Shown piece after piece: positions 47,311 through 59,607 of a stretch of DNA of 64,000 bases. Numbering within the stretch: the stretch's first letter is position 1; each line of letters starts with the position of its first letter. The notes beneath the pieces were generated by a model, which worked only from the letters and a program-made list of their open reading frames with translations, searched no databases and had not been told where the DNA came from. A program made the position numbers and the translations under genes. The stretch is taken from the NCBI GenBank assembly GCA_003255065.1, contig QAOA01004753.1, positions 765,321 to 829,320 on the forward strand, written 5' to 3'. This stretch comes from Cercis canadensis. Its lineage: Eukaryota > Streptophyta > Magnoliopsida > Fabales > Fabaceae.

Positions 47311-47924
47311 ATGGCTCTAAGTGGTAAAGTGGAGACTGAAATAGAGATCCAGGCACCTGCTGCTAAATTCTTTAACGTCTTCAGAGCTGAACTTCACCAG
47401 GCTCCAAACATGTGTACTGAAACAATACATGGAATTGAGGTACATGAAGGCGAATGGCATACCGTTGGCGCTGTCAAGCAGTGGGAGTATACCATGGGTA
47501 AGTTTGGCACATGATAATTATAGTTCAAGTTGATTAAAAATAAGCTAGTTAGTTATCCACACCATTCTCATACTTTTGATGTCGCTAATCAAGTTTTTAA
47601 CATTGATATTAAATGCTTGTGAACCCAGATGGAAAAAGAACGAATGCAAAGGAAAAAGTTGAACACATTGATGAGGAGAACAAGACAATCACATACACCA
47701 TCTTTGATGGAGAAGTCAGTGAGAACTTCAAGAGTTTAAAGGCCATATTCCAAGTGATTGATAAGGGTAATGGTGGAATTGTGAAATGGGTTTTGGAATA
47801 TGAGAAGCTCAGTGAGGTCATTTCAGGTTCAGGTCCTGAGTCTTACATAGACTTCGCTATCAAGGTCACAAAAGAAATCGATGCTCATCTTGTCAAGGCA
47901 AAGCACGAAACAGTAAAAAAGTAA
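47311..47924 (+). CDS. MLP-5, major latex protein-like
   Basis: Exons 47311-47497 and 47629-47924 with a short 131-bp phase-1 intron (G|GTAAGT, ACCCAG|AT) give 160 residues, slightly longer than its neighbours. The start MALSGKVETEIEIQAP is chosen over an upstream in-frame ATG because it matches the family. The cavity loop reads HEGEWHTVGAVKQWEY, DGKR spans the exon junction, and the C-terminal helix IKVTKEIDAHL is followed by a basic tail (VKAKHETVKK) not seen in the other members. An insertion SGSGPES precedes the last helix. It is intact, with AATAAA near 48066. Function by family: ligand-binding Bet v 1-type protein. Confidence 0.9.
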
Positions 47925-48917
47925 ACGAAGATATAATGGTGAAGTTCTTATTTAATTAACCAGTGTGAAGTTTGATGTATAATAAGTAAAGAAGTATGCT
48001 TCAGCATTTGGCTCATCCTTCACTTGTTTATAAGGAAATCGTTGTTTGCTGAGTGCATTTCATTAAATAAATGCCATAGCTTGGCATATGCTTGTACCGT
48101 TGTATATCTCGTTTTTAATATTTTTTTTTATAAACGTGTACTCTTAAGTGAATTCGAGTAATCTGCTTCCTGGCTAAGTTATATCTTTTGCATTATTTCA
48201 GATTTCACCAATAAATGATGACTGTACAATTCCCAACCATAGAATGCCATTAAATTCGAATTAGTGATTAGGATTTGAGTAATGTTATTGGGTTCAAAAC
48301 TTTGCATTGCCTATACAGAAAGAGAGTGAATTGTACTTATCCATATCTATTACTCCAATTAATTGCAAAGACCTGTAGCTATTAGCGGTGGTAACAGCTT
48401 ATGTGCAAATTAACATCTAACACTGCAGTGAACTATGACATATGATATATGAACTTGAGACTGGAGTTGAGTAGTCCTCCAACAACAAATGATATGTGAT
48501 ACATATGCTGTGACTATAAGACTAAAATTGAGTAGACTCCATCATCAAATGATACGACTTGGCTAGAGTTAACCCCCAAACCTGGTTTGATGACTCATGA
48601 ATCTGGATTTGATTCTATGAATACCTCATCATGAATTTCTGTTGCCCTTGTATTGCTTTCCACTCTTATTAAAAATTGATTTTCAAAAAGGTTATGCAAC
48701 AATAAGTATACTTCGCATATATTATTAACGAATTTTCCTTTTAAATTTCTTTTATGTTACATTCATGAGACTTTTGAAATCTGTGAACACTTGAAGTTTT
48801 CTAACTACAAAAAGATATTAAAGGAAACGCAAATGTGAAATAATCCCTGTCCTATCACACCTGAATGACTTGAATCATTGTACGATGGAACTTATGTTTT
48901 TCGAAGGACTCCCGATG

Positions 48918-49013
48918 TTCTGTAAATTGCTTCAATGAACAAAGTTCTTGAAAAACTCGTGCAGGAAGTAAATTGCTTCAATGAACAAAGCTCTCAAAAA
49001 ACTAGTGCAGGGC
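48918..49013. repeat. Short imperfect tandem repeat, about 48-bp unit
   Basis: GTAAATTGCTTCAATGAACA followed by AAG(T/C)TCT and a CTCGTGCAG/CTAGTGCAG end occurs twice in a row. Confidence 0.75.
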
Positions 49014-51184
49014 CTTTCTTTCACTGAGTTGCAAAACTTATCCCATGTCGTTTTATGTTTTTAAGGTCTACAGGTTATCACTTCTAACTATCTTTCTTGT
49101 AGAGTTTGTAGTTACTAGCCAAGCTTCCCTGTTGAGATTCTCTTTTGGAATTTAAGTATATCAAATCCCTTATATCAAATATACATTTTGCCACTTATTT
49201 CTTAATCACACAAAAATGCAAAGTAAAATTGGTTTAGGGTTCTCCCAACAATGTTAAGTACTCAAATTCAAATTCCCCCCTCTATAGCTCTTACTAAAAA
49301 ATCTAGTTCCATCTATCTAATGATAAAAAAAAAAAATCATAATCATGTCTTCAACTTGTTGTCATTAAAATTAGTTTCTTTTGTATTAACTTTGGCTTTG
49401 AAAATCTTCTAAATATTGGGGACCTTCAAGAAAAATTAAAACATCTTAAGTGTTGAATCAAAATCATTGAAAAAATAAACTAAACAGCTAAACAACTATT
49501 ACAAAATTCTTAAACAGCCCCATATATAGCACAATAAAACTACACCCAGGGAAATTTTTATTTATTTTTTACTTTTTGTGATAGAACGATAGCAGTTAAT
49601 AACTTTTGGTTTATAGTTAACTTTTTACCAAAGTTTTATGTAGTGGTGAAACGTTCTGAATGATTAAATTGCCGTAATGGGGTTAGGTACTTCTTTGGAC
49701 TTAAATACTTAGATTACAGACAAATCAATCGATCTTTCATAGAGAAAGAAAAAGGAAAGACACATATCCTATATATGAGAGATACTAACGTATTCTCCAA
49801 ATCCAACCATCAATTTTTTCATAATTGATTCTGTTATAATCGATTAAGTATAAAGTCTATTATTTCTCAGATAATCCAAACACATATGTAACTAATTTGC
49901 TATGGACTTAGAAGTAATCCAAACACAGATGAAGTAGATCTGCACAAACAGATAGGACTTAGGAGTACTCTTTTTTTTTTTTTTTGGCTAAAAACTGGTC
50001 AAAGTATTTGATGAATTTCTTTTATTATTACAAAAGAGTTTGCAACATATTTTAACATATCTTCTTTGTAAACGTAACCATATAGATTTGCCTAAGTATG
50101 CAAATTGTGATGCAATGTCACATTTTTTCAAGGAATAGAAAATTATTAGCATCTTATATTATTTTTCTTCTTTTTACTTTTATATTTTCCATATTAATTG
50201 TAGGGCCAAGCGATGAGCAATAATAGTCCAACAGAAGCATCAATTTTGAAAGAAATAGTCTTTTGCGTCTCCTGCAAACTAGTAATTCAACTCTCAGCCC
50301 AAACAGAGTGAGGAAGCAGTTAAATACTGTTGACTTCAGTAGATAACATTAATCAAAAAACAAAAGAAGTCAGATAATATCTTTTTCTCCCATCATAATG
50401 CATATTAGTAGCTAAGTAGTAGCTTTCACAAAATCCAAATCCAGATCAAATTAGGAGTTGATAAATCTTTAGATAATTGACATCAACCATTTACAAATAA
50501 AGGCAACGATGTAGCCACTAGATAGAATATGACAATGAAGGGTTTAGATAATTTACAAAATGTTAAGATTTCAATCATCTGCGCTGTTCTATATATAACC
50601 AAAAGAAAAATATGTCGTCAATAAACTCCATCTTGTTTTTATCCTTTTCTTTCCAGCATATGAGAAACAAACGTTTCAAACAACGACCATTTACAAATTA
50701 CTTCAAGCTCTCATAACATATATAACTACTTAAATTGATTTAAATAGACTAATTCCATAGATATGTTTCCTCTTGCAAGAGCCTAGCCACCTACTTCCAA
50801 AAGTGAAAGGATGCAAACATCTGGTCTAAAGAAAGTTAGGAAAAAAAAAAAAATCGAATGAAAATTCCTAGTTTAAGAACGTATAGATTAATCCTTCCCC
50901 GTCCCAACTCACCTGTTTCACTGTTTACATATTTTGGTGTCCAAACTCAAAACACAGAGTTGTGCTATTTGAACATATCTATTTCACGACCATGAATACT
51001 AATAAACATGCATGTGTACATCTAAATTTAACATAAAATATGTTTAAATGTGGCGAATTAAACTTAAATACAAATATGTGTAGTAATGTGTAACATTGCT
51101 CTTAAAAGAAATTAATTTTACTATAACATTATGAAGGAAAGTGATATGTAGTGTAGTATAAATGGATCATAATTAAAATTCTAA

Positions 51185-51375
51185 TGATTTGGCTTGATAG
51201 TAAAGATACAATAGGTTCATCTAAACTAGCCAAGTTTCAAATCTTGGGGCCAGCACCTAGAAATTTTTTTCCATGAATACACTAGGCCAATATGAGGGTG
51301 CGCAGTTAAAACCTCTTGGGAAGGGACTTAGGTTCAATATGCGAAAGCTAACCCGAAAATACCCTTCCTATTAAA
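51185..51375 (+). repeat. Possible tRNA-derived SINE relic
   Basis: A box-A-like GGCTTGATAGTAAAG is followed by a box-B-like AAGTTTCAAATCTTG, then about 130 bp of body and an A-rich end (ACAAAAAGAAAAAGAGG). This is the layout of a plant SINE, but no target-site duplication was checked. Confidence 0.45.
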
Positions 51376-51452
51376 ACAAAAAGAAAAAGAGGATATTAAT
51401 TTAATGAAGTTGATTTATGTTTGCTAGTTATTTCTGGAAGAATATATTTTAA

Positions 51453-51458
<6 letters not shown>

Positions 51459-51486
<28 letters not shown>
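51459..51486. repeat. (TA)n microsatellite
   Basis: Uninterrupted TA repeat. Confidence 0.9.
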
Positions 51487-51488
<2 letters not shown>

Positions 51489-52239
51489 AAGCTGTGTATA
51501 TATTTATGTTTTCCTTTTGGCAATATAATGTTACATGTACATATATTGATGTAGCATAGCAATTTTTGTATATATTTTTTGTTGAAATTTAATTTAATTA
51601 TGAGCGAAGGAAATAACAAAGACCAAACTCCAAACCACTTCATCATCAAAACTTTGATATCATATTAAGTAACAAAGTCTTTCAAAAGACAGAAGATGAA
51701 CAATTTTAAAATACTGAAAAATTCTTTTATATTTAACAAGATTATCTTGCATACTCAGACAAAAATGCCATCTTTACAGTATGGTCCTTAGAGATTCCTT
51801 TAACGTGAAGCCATATATATAAATAAAAGTTGAGAGAATATTGGAAAAGGAAAGGTAATGAACATTTCTTTCGAAAACACAAAAGTGAAAAGTAAAATAT
51901 TATCAAAACAAAAAATTGACTATTAGTAATCACTTGGTTCTCATTCACAAACTAGTGATAATTTTTCTATTTTAGTAATTATTACTTTTTGTTTCTATTC
52001 CTTTGAAAGGAATTAATGTTGCTTAATTTTCTTTTTTAATAATTTTCCCATAATAGTACTGGATTCCAAGTCACTCAAACCTGATCTAATGAATTAATCA
52101 TTCATTCATTCTGACTGTGAAAGGCAATGTGCGTGGGCTGTGTTTTGTCATCATCTGATATGCTTTTCTCTGCAGATTGCAACACTTTAAAATATAGGAA
52201 ACCCACTGTTCTTCTCTTAATTACCAACAAACGATAAAA

Positions 52240-52275
52240 AAAAAATAAATAAATAAATAAATAAATAAATAAAAA
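52240..52275. repeat. (AAAT)n microsatellite
   Basis: Tandem AAAT units following a poly(A) stretch. Confidence 0.9.
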
Positions 52276-53413
52276 ATCATGGAATTCCTTGAGCTTATAA
52301 TTTGCCATTGGATGGGAATGATAAAATAGCAAACTAGTGATAAAGTAGACATTCTTCTCATTATAATAGACCAACCCTCACACATATTGTTTTATTAGGG
52401 GATGGTAATGAAAGAGCAAGAAGAAAAGCAAAGGAATATTTCTGTAGTTGATTTTACCTTACACTGACATTTATCCAGCGCCATGCTTTCCCCTTCTCAG
52501 TGTCTGGTACTCAACAGATCAATTTTGTATACAATTGATGAATTCTAAACCAATAGAAAAAGGAAATGACATAGTTTTATCAAAGGCTATGGCATTTGGA
52601 TAACAGGACAAGGTTGTTCTTGAGATGGTTATAATCACAATAAATAATGATTATGTGATTATATTTGTAATTATATAATTAAATTACACTTATTTAAAAG
52701 TAACCACACCCAACTTTCCACCACTGGACTGATGGCTCTATCAAAATCTGGACTACATTAAAAAATTAAAACCTAGAGACGAAATTGAAAAGTTTTCAAA
52801 ACAACATAGACTAAAACTGTGTTTAATCTTTTCTAATTTTCAATGCTATATGTTTCATTTTTGTTTATTTCTTTATGCATACACATTTTTTGTATAACAG
52901 ATTGTTGTTTTGTTATACAAAATCCCCAAAGTACGGAATAAAAGTAATGCTAGTTTCATGTTATCCATGTTTCATATGTTAGATTAAAGTAATATTTCAC
53001 AATTCTACATACTTCATCTACAATTACACAAACGATTGTTTATAAGCTTCAATGAAAAAGATGCAAGTGGAATCACCTACATTTAAATACTACCACCATT
53101 TCAATTACGCAGGTTCACACATCTAAAAATTGTCGAGCTATTCTCACTCATTACATAGGACAACCCGATAAATGCAAAAAATATGGCTTTCATAGACAAG
53201 AGAGCTTTCGTGGATTTGAGGAACTGTGGGTTCACTCACAACTTACACATGAGATGCCAAATCAATTCCCACCATGGGCATCCTTGCTATTTTTGGCACA
53301 CATTGCAGGACAAGGAGAGAAGAATGAAAAGACGAGTGGAGACCTTGTAGAAGCACAGAAATTCTGTTTGCCCATACTCCTCTGCAATCTCATTTGCAAA
53401 GTGACAAACAGAT

Positions 53414-54683
53414 ATGTCGTCTCAGGTTCGTAAGCTTGAAAGCAATGTGCAAATCAAGGCTTCTGCTACAAACTTTCATGAAGTTTTCTGGAAAAAGGCA
53501 TTTCATATTTCTAATATTTGCCCTGATCAAGTGAAGAGTGTTGATCTTCGTGAAGGTGAATGGGGCAAGGAGGGAACTATCGTTTTCTTGAATTGTGTCA
53601 ATGGTAAGGCAACTTTAATGTTATTATGTAGCTAACATTATTGAAACCATTACACTTTCTGTTCTTATGTAACCCTGGACTCAGTTTCTATTTCAAAAGG
53701 AGATAACTAAAGAATTACAATTGAAAGAGAAACAGTTCCCATTGAATTTTGAAACAAACTAGCTATTATAGAAAAATAATGTTAAATATAAAATTATTCT
53801 TGCGATTTTTTTTTAAATATTATAACTAAAGCAATTTGAACTCAATTGATTTTTGACATAATATCAAAATCTCTTTAATTAAATAGTTAATTAAAAATTT
53901 GATACATGCTGGCTACCTTATTTTGATAACAATATTTTCTAGTTAGTGAGTTATGTTCTGATGAGTTTTTCTGTGTCTAGCTTTAAGCAAAAAAGATTTA
54001 ATCCAGGTAGTGTCATTTCTTATAAATTTGTTCTCTGTTCATCCTTCAAGCAAACTTCAATCATAGTGCATTGATGCAAGAGAAAAACAGAAAAACACAA
54101 ACAAGCAGATCCATTTATAGAGATTCAACTCACTAATTAAATTACAAGACAATAACAAATATGAACATGAACACGCTTATTTTAATAAAGTTAAATTAAA
54201 ATAAAATAACAAAATATATACGTAAGTGTGTGTTTTTGATGATGTATTTTCAAAATTTTGTGGGATCTTAATTTTTGGTAACTTAAACGCATCAATTGAA
54301 ATAACAGCATTTATAAAATATCCCATTTGGATTGAAACTAAAACTTTTGTATGTGCACATTGTGGGTTGATGTTCATTGAATTGGTATTTGATTGTGCCA
54401 ATACATAGGTCGGAAAGCTTCTGTCTCCAAGGAGGTAGTTGAAGGCATAGACATAGAAAATCATAAATTGACTTTCAGAGTGATAGAGGGAGATCTGCTG
54501 GAACACTACTAGAGTTTTAAGTTCATGCTTCAAGTTACTGCAAGGAACAATGGTAGCGTGGCGCATTGGACGATGGAATATGAGAAGCAACGTGATCACA
54601 CTCATGATCTTCACACCTTGATGCAGCTATTGGCTGATATGAGCAAAGCCATTGATGTTCACCTTACCCAGAAGGAGACATAG
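53414..54683 (+). pseudogene. MLP-6, MLP gene with one nonsense codon
   Basis: Exons 53414-53603 and 54409-54683, phase-1 intron (G|GTAAGG, ACATAG|GT). The joined length is 155 codons and the frame is kept, but codon TAG at 54510-54512 replaces the lysine of the conserved HYKSFK/HFKSFK motif, so translation would stop after about 97 residues. Everything else is well preserved: MSSQVRKLESNVQIKAS start, REGEWGKEGTIVF loop, and C-terminal LADMSKAIDVHLTQ. The change needs a single base (AAG to TAG). Unlike the others, the loop region has FLNCVNG in place of LWKY. It is probably a young pseudogene; a sequencing error or a segregating null allele are alternatives. Confidence 0.85.
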
Positions 54684-55093
54684 ACAGTTATAAAGAATAT
54701 GTGTTATGCTATTCTTAGAGAGAGAAAGAGTCAAGAGAGGCTTGTCAATATTGGACCATGGAATATGTGCTATTTTTTTGGTTTTGTTTTAGTTTTCATC
54801 ATCAAAATTCCTCATCCTAAGTAAAAGGCTGTAAATGAGTACAGTTAAAAAAGAATTTAGTCACTTTTCACATTCATTTTTTATTTTCCTCTATAGAAGA
54901 TTTTTTTTTTAATTTTCTTATTTTCTCCTACACCTCTAGGATAGATCAGAAGGTTTGAACCTCTTTCTTCCTACAATCTACTCAAATCCCTTACCACTAA
55001 AGTTCTCTTGTTCTCTTTATTTTTTGACTACCATCTTTCTCTGTTCTTATTATCTCAGAAAATTTTCCATATACATCTTTACATAGCTCAGAT
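54684..55093. other. Spacer downstream of MLP-6
   Basis: No gene is recognised. Confidence 0.6.
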
Positions 55094-55612
55094 AAACCAA
55101 AGCATCAGTTCTTGATTGAAATATAGAAAATTTTTAGATTGATGAGTAGGAAACGGCAAAGAGATTCGGAAAGATAGATGAATACCAGAGAGACGACAGA
55201 AGAGATTCCCGCATCAAAAAACGACGGAGAATTTAATGATGCTATGTTAGAAATGAAAACAAAAAATCCCTAGAAGACGAAATAGTCTGTTTGTCACAAG
55301 AAAATTTTAATGTGGTATCTCTAGCCAACCCATTTTTCAATTTTTATTTAAGNAAACCAAAGCATCAGTTCTTGATTGAAATATAGAAAAATTTTAGATT
55401 GATGAGTAGGAAACGGCAAAGAGATTCGGAAAGATAGATGAATACTAGAGAGACGATAGAAGAGATTCCCGCATCAAAAAACGAAGGAGAATTTAATGAT
55501 GCTATGTTAGAAATGAAAACAAAAAATCCCTAGAAGACGAAATAGTCTGTTTGTCACAAGAAAAATTTAATGTGGTATCTCTAGGCAACCCATTTTTCAA
55601 TTTTTATTTAAG
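55094..55612. repeat. 259-bp direct duplication around single N at 55353
   Basis: 55094-55352 and 55354-55612 match almost base for base and meet at one N. Probably unmerged contig overlap. Confidence 0.9.
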
Positions 55613-55686
55613 AAAAGGTACCACTATAGAACAAAATTGACTGGTTGTTAACAAGAAAATTGTATTATAGCATCCTAACCACAGCT

Positions 55687-55698
55687 TTTATATAAGGG
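55687..55698 (+). promoter_or_regulatory. Upstream TATA-like element before MLP-7
   Basis: TTTATATAAGGG, about 215 bp before the MLP-7 start; it closely resembles the TATA region of MLP-8 (59523) and the following bases are similar, so it may be a duplicated or relic promoter. Confidence 0.45.
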
Positions 55699-55800
55699 CT
55701 GCTGATCAAAACGATATTGAGCGATGAAATATTTGTCCTCAATCCACATTGTAAATTTCATTTACTATGATACCTTCTAAATGGGGACAAATTAAAAATC

Positions 55801-55808
55801 TTATAAAA
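55801..55808 (+). promoter_or_regulatory. TATA box of MLP-7
   Basis: TTATAAAAGG lies 103 bp before the ATG at 55904, the more likely of the two TATA elements. Confidence 0.55.
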
Positions 55809-55903
55809 GGTCTGCCACTGGATAGAATTTTTGCACAAGAAACGATTTGATTTTAATCAACATTGTAAGTTTCACCGTGTTGTACTTTGAAACTGAGAGA
55901 GAT

Positions 55904-57001
55904 ATGTCGTCTCTGGTTGGAAAGGTTGAAACTGATGTTCTCATCAATGCTCCTGCTAAGGAGTTTTACGATGTTTTCTGCATCAAGACACACCAAATTG
56001 CCAATATTTGCCCTAAAATTATAGAAAGTGTTGATCTTCTTGAAGGTGAATGGGGCACTGAGGGTAGCATCATCTTATGGAAATTTCTTGCTGGTAACGG
56101 AACTTCAACTTCAATATATGCAGTTTATAAAGTCTTGTGATTTACATTTTGATACTCTAATATGCTTTGAAGGCATAAAACTTCTTGGTATGGGCTATGG
56201 CGAAGCCTTTTTATTCAGATTTCTTTTCCTTTTAGTTTCTATTTTTTTCGACAGAAAAGAAATTTTTTGTTCCAAAATTGTGTGCTTTGACATGGTGGGG
56301 CTGCCCTATTGTCGAAATCTATAAGCTTGTTACTAGAGTATTCTGTATTATGACTTTTGTTCTATATATCAGATACTTTAAGAAAGTTCTAATCAACTGA
56401 AAATTGAACGAAATTTTGTTACTCTTAGTCTTAGCATAGACTAATGGCTTTTCATTCAACAAATTTCTATGCCACAGAAAAATCCACAACTGCGGCTGAA
56501 TTTGAATTGTACGAAAAAAAAATTTAAGTAGCCTTAGCTCAATTTAGATTCCGTTGTACAGTACAATTAAACATTGATGTTATAAGTACGGAGTTTGCAT
56601 ATATATCACTAATTCATTAACATATGTTGGTCTTGTGTAACTAGTTCTTACACCTCCTTAATAATAATTGTAATCTACTTTCAATAATTTCAACTTATTA
56701 TGGCTTTTTACCCCATTTGGGTTGATACACAGATGGGAAAATTCACGTGTCCAAAGAGGTAGTTGTAACCCTAAACAAGGAGGACTACTTAATCTCTTGC
56801 AAAGTCATAGAGGGAGATCTCCTTCAGCACTTCAAGAGCTTCAAATTCATTGTTCAAGTTACTCCCAAGGATAAGGGCAGTGTGGTGCATTGGGCCATGG
56901 AATATGAGAAGCTACATGACCGCATTCCTGACCCTCACTCCATGATACAGACGGCAACTGTTATGGTCAAAGACATTGATGCTCACATCACCCAAGGATA
57001 G
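55904..57001 (+). CDS. MLP-7, major latex protein-like
   Basis: Exons 55904-56093 and 56733-57001, phase-1 intron (G|GTAACG, ACACAG|AT), give 152 residues. The start MSSLVGKVETDVLINAP matches MLP-6 and follows an upstream in-frame ATG at 55847 that is not preferred. Family features: APAKEFYDVF, LLEGEWGTEGSIILWKF loop, DGK at the junction, HFKSFKFIVQVTPKDKGSVV and the last helix VMVKDIDAH. It is intact, with AATAAA at 57047. The intron and 3' flank are related to those of MLP-8, showing recent duplication. Function by family: cytosolic ligand-binding Bet v 1-type protein. Confidence 0.92.
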
Positions 57002-57890
57002 ACATAATGGCTATGTCCAATGCAACTATCAAGTGTATGTAAAGTAAATAAAAGTTTCTCTGTATAATCAATTATAGATATTAATAACTTTTCAAATTCA
57101 TTAGCCAATACTTCAAACGATTAAGGGTGTTTTATTGAAAGTTTTCCGCGAAGTGAACTGCCACTAATTGAATTTTCTTATTAAAAAGAGAGTTTATATA
57201 TTAATCTGCAAAAGTCAAATTAGTTACTGGTTCAGCTCGTACACAAGCTATATATCTACTTTCAAAGCTATCACTTGAATTACTTCTCATTTATTATGAG
57301 AGATCTACACATTTATTTGTGTTATTGTGAAAATCTCAAAAATTAAGAAATAATCCAACCCTAAATCTTCTTGTTGAACAAATAGGAATTAGACCACGCA
57401 ATTGAGAGATAATCCCACCTTAAATTTTTTTGTTGAACAAATAGTAATTAAATCTTTTTAAGAGAATGTCTTATATTACTTTCATACGTTGGGTGTATTC
57501 CGGTTATATTAAAACTAGAAATAAAAGGAACTTATTTAAAAAATAAATAATTTATAAATTCTATCAAAAGTGATAGAATTTACAAAATATAATATGTTTA
57601 CATAAAATATAATTTTTAAAGACTGAAATTTTTAAAGAATTTCANTTTCAAAGAATTTTATAATTTCAATTTATTTGTAAAACTAATTGGAAATTTTATA
57701 TAAAGTTATTTATAAATAAATTAAAGTTTACAATTTTTTCTTTTAATTACTCCATCTTTAAAGCAAGGTGCACTAAAATTAGTAAATACAACAAGATTTA
57801 AACCAAAGATTTTTTACCCACCTAGTTCAATCTTATCAATTAATCCAACTTTTGTTGACTTATAATGGTTAAAAACACTGCCATTAGAAC
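57002..57890. other. Spacer with relic of an MLP upstream region
   Basis: 57155-57225 matches the sequence just upstream of the MLP-8 TATA box (59454-59521), but no TATA box or gene follows. A single N lies at 57645. A tRNA-like or primer-like patch near 57790-57850 is too weak to name. Confidence 0.55.
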
Positions 57891-58880
57891 TACATGGTCA
57901 GACAAATTAATAATGGTACCGATAAGATTTGGCTTCCTATGTGATTGGTATGGTGCCCTGTTTTGGATAATACCTCGAGAGACCCAATCTCGTTAATCCA
58001 CAAGCTCTCACAGAAAATTCGTCTTTTATTCTTTTTATCTCTTCATTCTGGACTGGTGCTAATCAAAGATGGAGACTTGACTTAGCAAGATAGTTGCTTT
58101 CAGATATCCAAAAAAAAAATCTCGATTTTAACGAAGCACAGATGAATTCTAGCCATGTTCATCGACGTTGCTTGTATTCTTCCCACGCTCAATGAGCTTT
58201 TTCCTAAATGGCAAAGCATTGATGATGCATAATTTTTCCCTCTCCCAATGCATTGATGATGGATAATTTTTAGGCTTAATTGTAATTTTAGTCCCCTATT
58301 TTAACAACTTGAACTTTTTAGTCTTCCTTCTTTAAAAATAAATTATTAAGTCTTTCTATATTCATAAAATATACAATTTTGGTCATTTTGTCTTTAAGTC
58401 AAAATTTTTAAGTTTATTTCAAGGTGTAAAATTCTCTAATTTATAATCTTACCATTCAAATTGAAGAGTTACGTCTTGTGAACCTCCTCACTCAATGTTA
58501 GCTAGATTTAACGGTGGGATTCAGCCCAAAGTACCAAAATCATAAATTTTCATTTAACCAAAAATCTAGACTCATTTACTATTAGATCGAGTTGAAATTT
58601 AGTGTGGAGGTTCACAAGACATAGCTCTTCAATCTGAACAGTGAAATTATGAATCAAAGAACTTTATACCTTAAAATAAACCTAAGAATTTTGACTTAAA
58701 AATAAAATGACCAAAATTGTATATTTTATGAATATAGAGAGACTCAATAGTTCATTTTTAAAGAAGGAGACCAAAAAGTTTAATTTGTTAAAATAAGGGA
58801 CTAAAAATACAATTAAGCCTAATTTTTATCATCCTTATCGTATTTTAATTTATTCAAATTGAGTCACTCACTTTATTTGG
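57891..58880. repeat. Segmental duplication copy 1 (with MITE)
   Basis: 57891-58227 matches 62515-62858, and the match resumes beyond the MITE (about 58845-58875 against 62865-62895). It belongs to the duplicated unit that carries the MLP-7/MLP-8 genes. Confidence 0.85.
58272..58820. mobile_element. MITE, 549 bp, long terminal inverted repeats
   Basis: Ends AGGCTTAATTGTAATTTTAGTCC and its reverse complement, with inverted repeats reaching far into the element. A 7-bp direct repeat AATTTTT flanks it (58265-58271 and 58821-58827). The related segment at 62515-62905 lacks it, giving a paralogous empty site. It is non-coding; Mutator-like or hAT-like origin cannot be decided. Confidence 0.85.
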
Positions 58881-59522
58881 TGGCTCTTTCTTAGGGCTGT
58901 TTTCAACCCTACGCAATTTTATTTGTTTCTAATCTTTTAGGGAAAGTTAAGCTAAAATGTAAAAACGCATCTCCCTTTTACAAAACTTTTTCTCCCACTT
59001 TTTCTCTCCCCATCTTCAGTCCCCTGTACCGAAGCAAAGGCCTTATTTGGTGTGCCATATTTGATGTTTTATATAGTTTATCTCACATTCTTGTCTCATT
59101 ATTTGAGCTTCTCTTCTCAATCATTTATCCAATGTAAGTGGAAATTCCATAAAGGAAATGGAAAGCAGGTAGGCAAGAAGCATGTGATCAGAAAGACAAC
59201 AAAAACAGTAGAAAGTGAACATTCCAAAAATCAACATTTAAATCTAATGAATAATATAATTGTACTGAAAGATGAGATATAATACTAGATTAATACTATT
59301 TGCATAGTTAATTTTTCTTACATATGTTTGCATTTGGCTTTACTTGATATTTTCTAAATATTTTGTTTGCCAAAATTGTTGAATTTTCTTTCTGTATACT
59401 TATGAGGAAGAGTAATATATAGTAAGACTAGTTTTACAACACACAATGCTAATGAACTGCCACTAATTGAATTTTCTTATTAAAAAGAGGGATTAAATAT
59501 TAATCTGGAAAAGTCAAATTTC
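58881..59522. other. Spacer and upstream region of MLP-8
   Basis: No gene is supported; the open frame near 59052-59282 has no recognisable domain. Confidence 0.55.
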
Positions 59523-59530
59523 TTATATAA
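59523..59530 (+). promoter_or_regulatory. TATA box of MLP-8
   Basis: TTATATAAGGG about 85 bp before the ATG at 59608. Confidence 0.6.
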
Positions 59531-59607
59531 GGGCCACAGTACAAAACAATTTTGTTCTTACATTCTAAATTTCAACCTGTTCCCATTTTCATATGCAAGA
59601 GTTAGAG

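Larger units (their letters stand above)
47925..53413. other. Long spacer between MLP-5 and MLP-6
   Basis: About 5.5 kb without a recognisable gene. It contains a 48-bp tandem repeat (48918-49013), a possible SINE relic (51185-51375), a (TA)n tract (51459-51486) and an (AAAT)n tract (52240-52275). The last few hundred bases are the MLP-6 upstream region. Confidence 0.6.

Noticed and set aside
54177-54614. 145-codon antisense open frame over MLP-6 exon 2
   Set aside because: It is a shadow of the sense MLP exon and its intron, with no domain or promoter.
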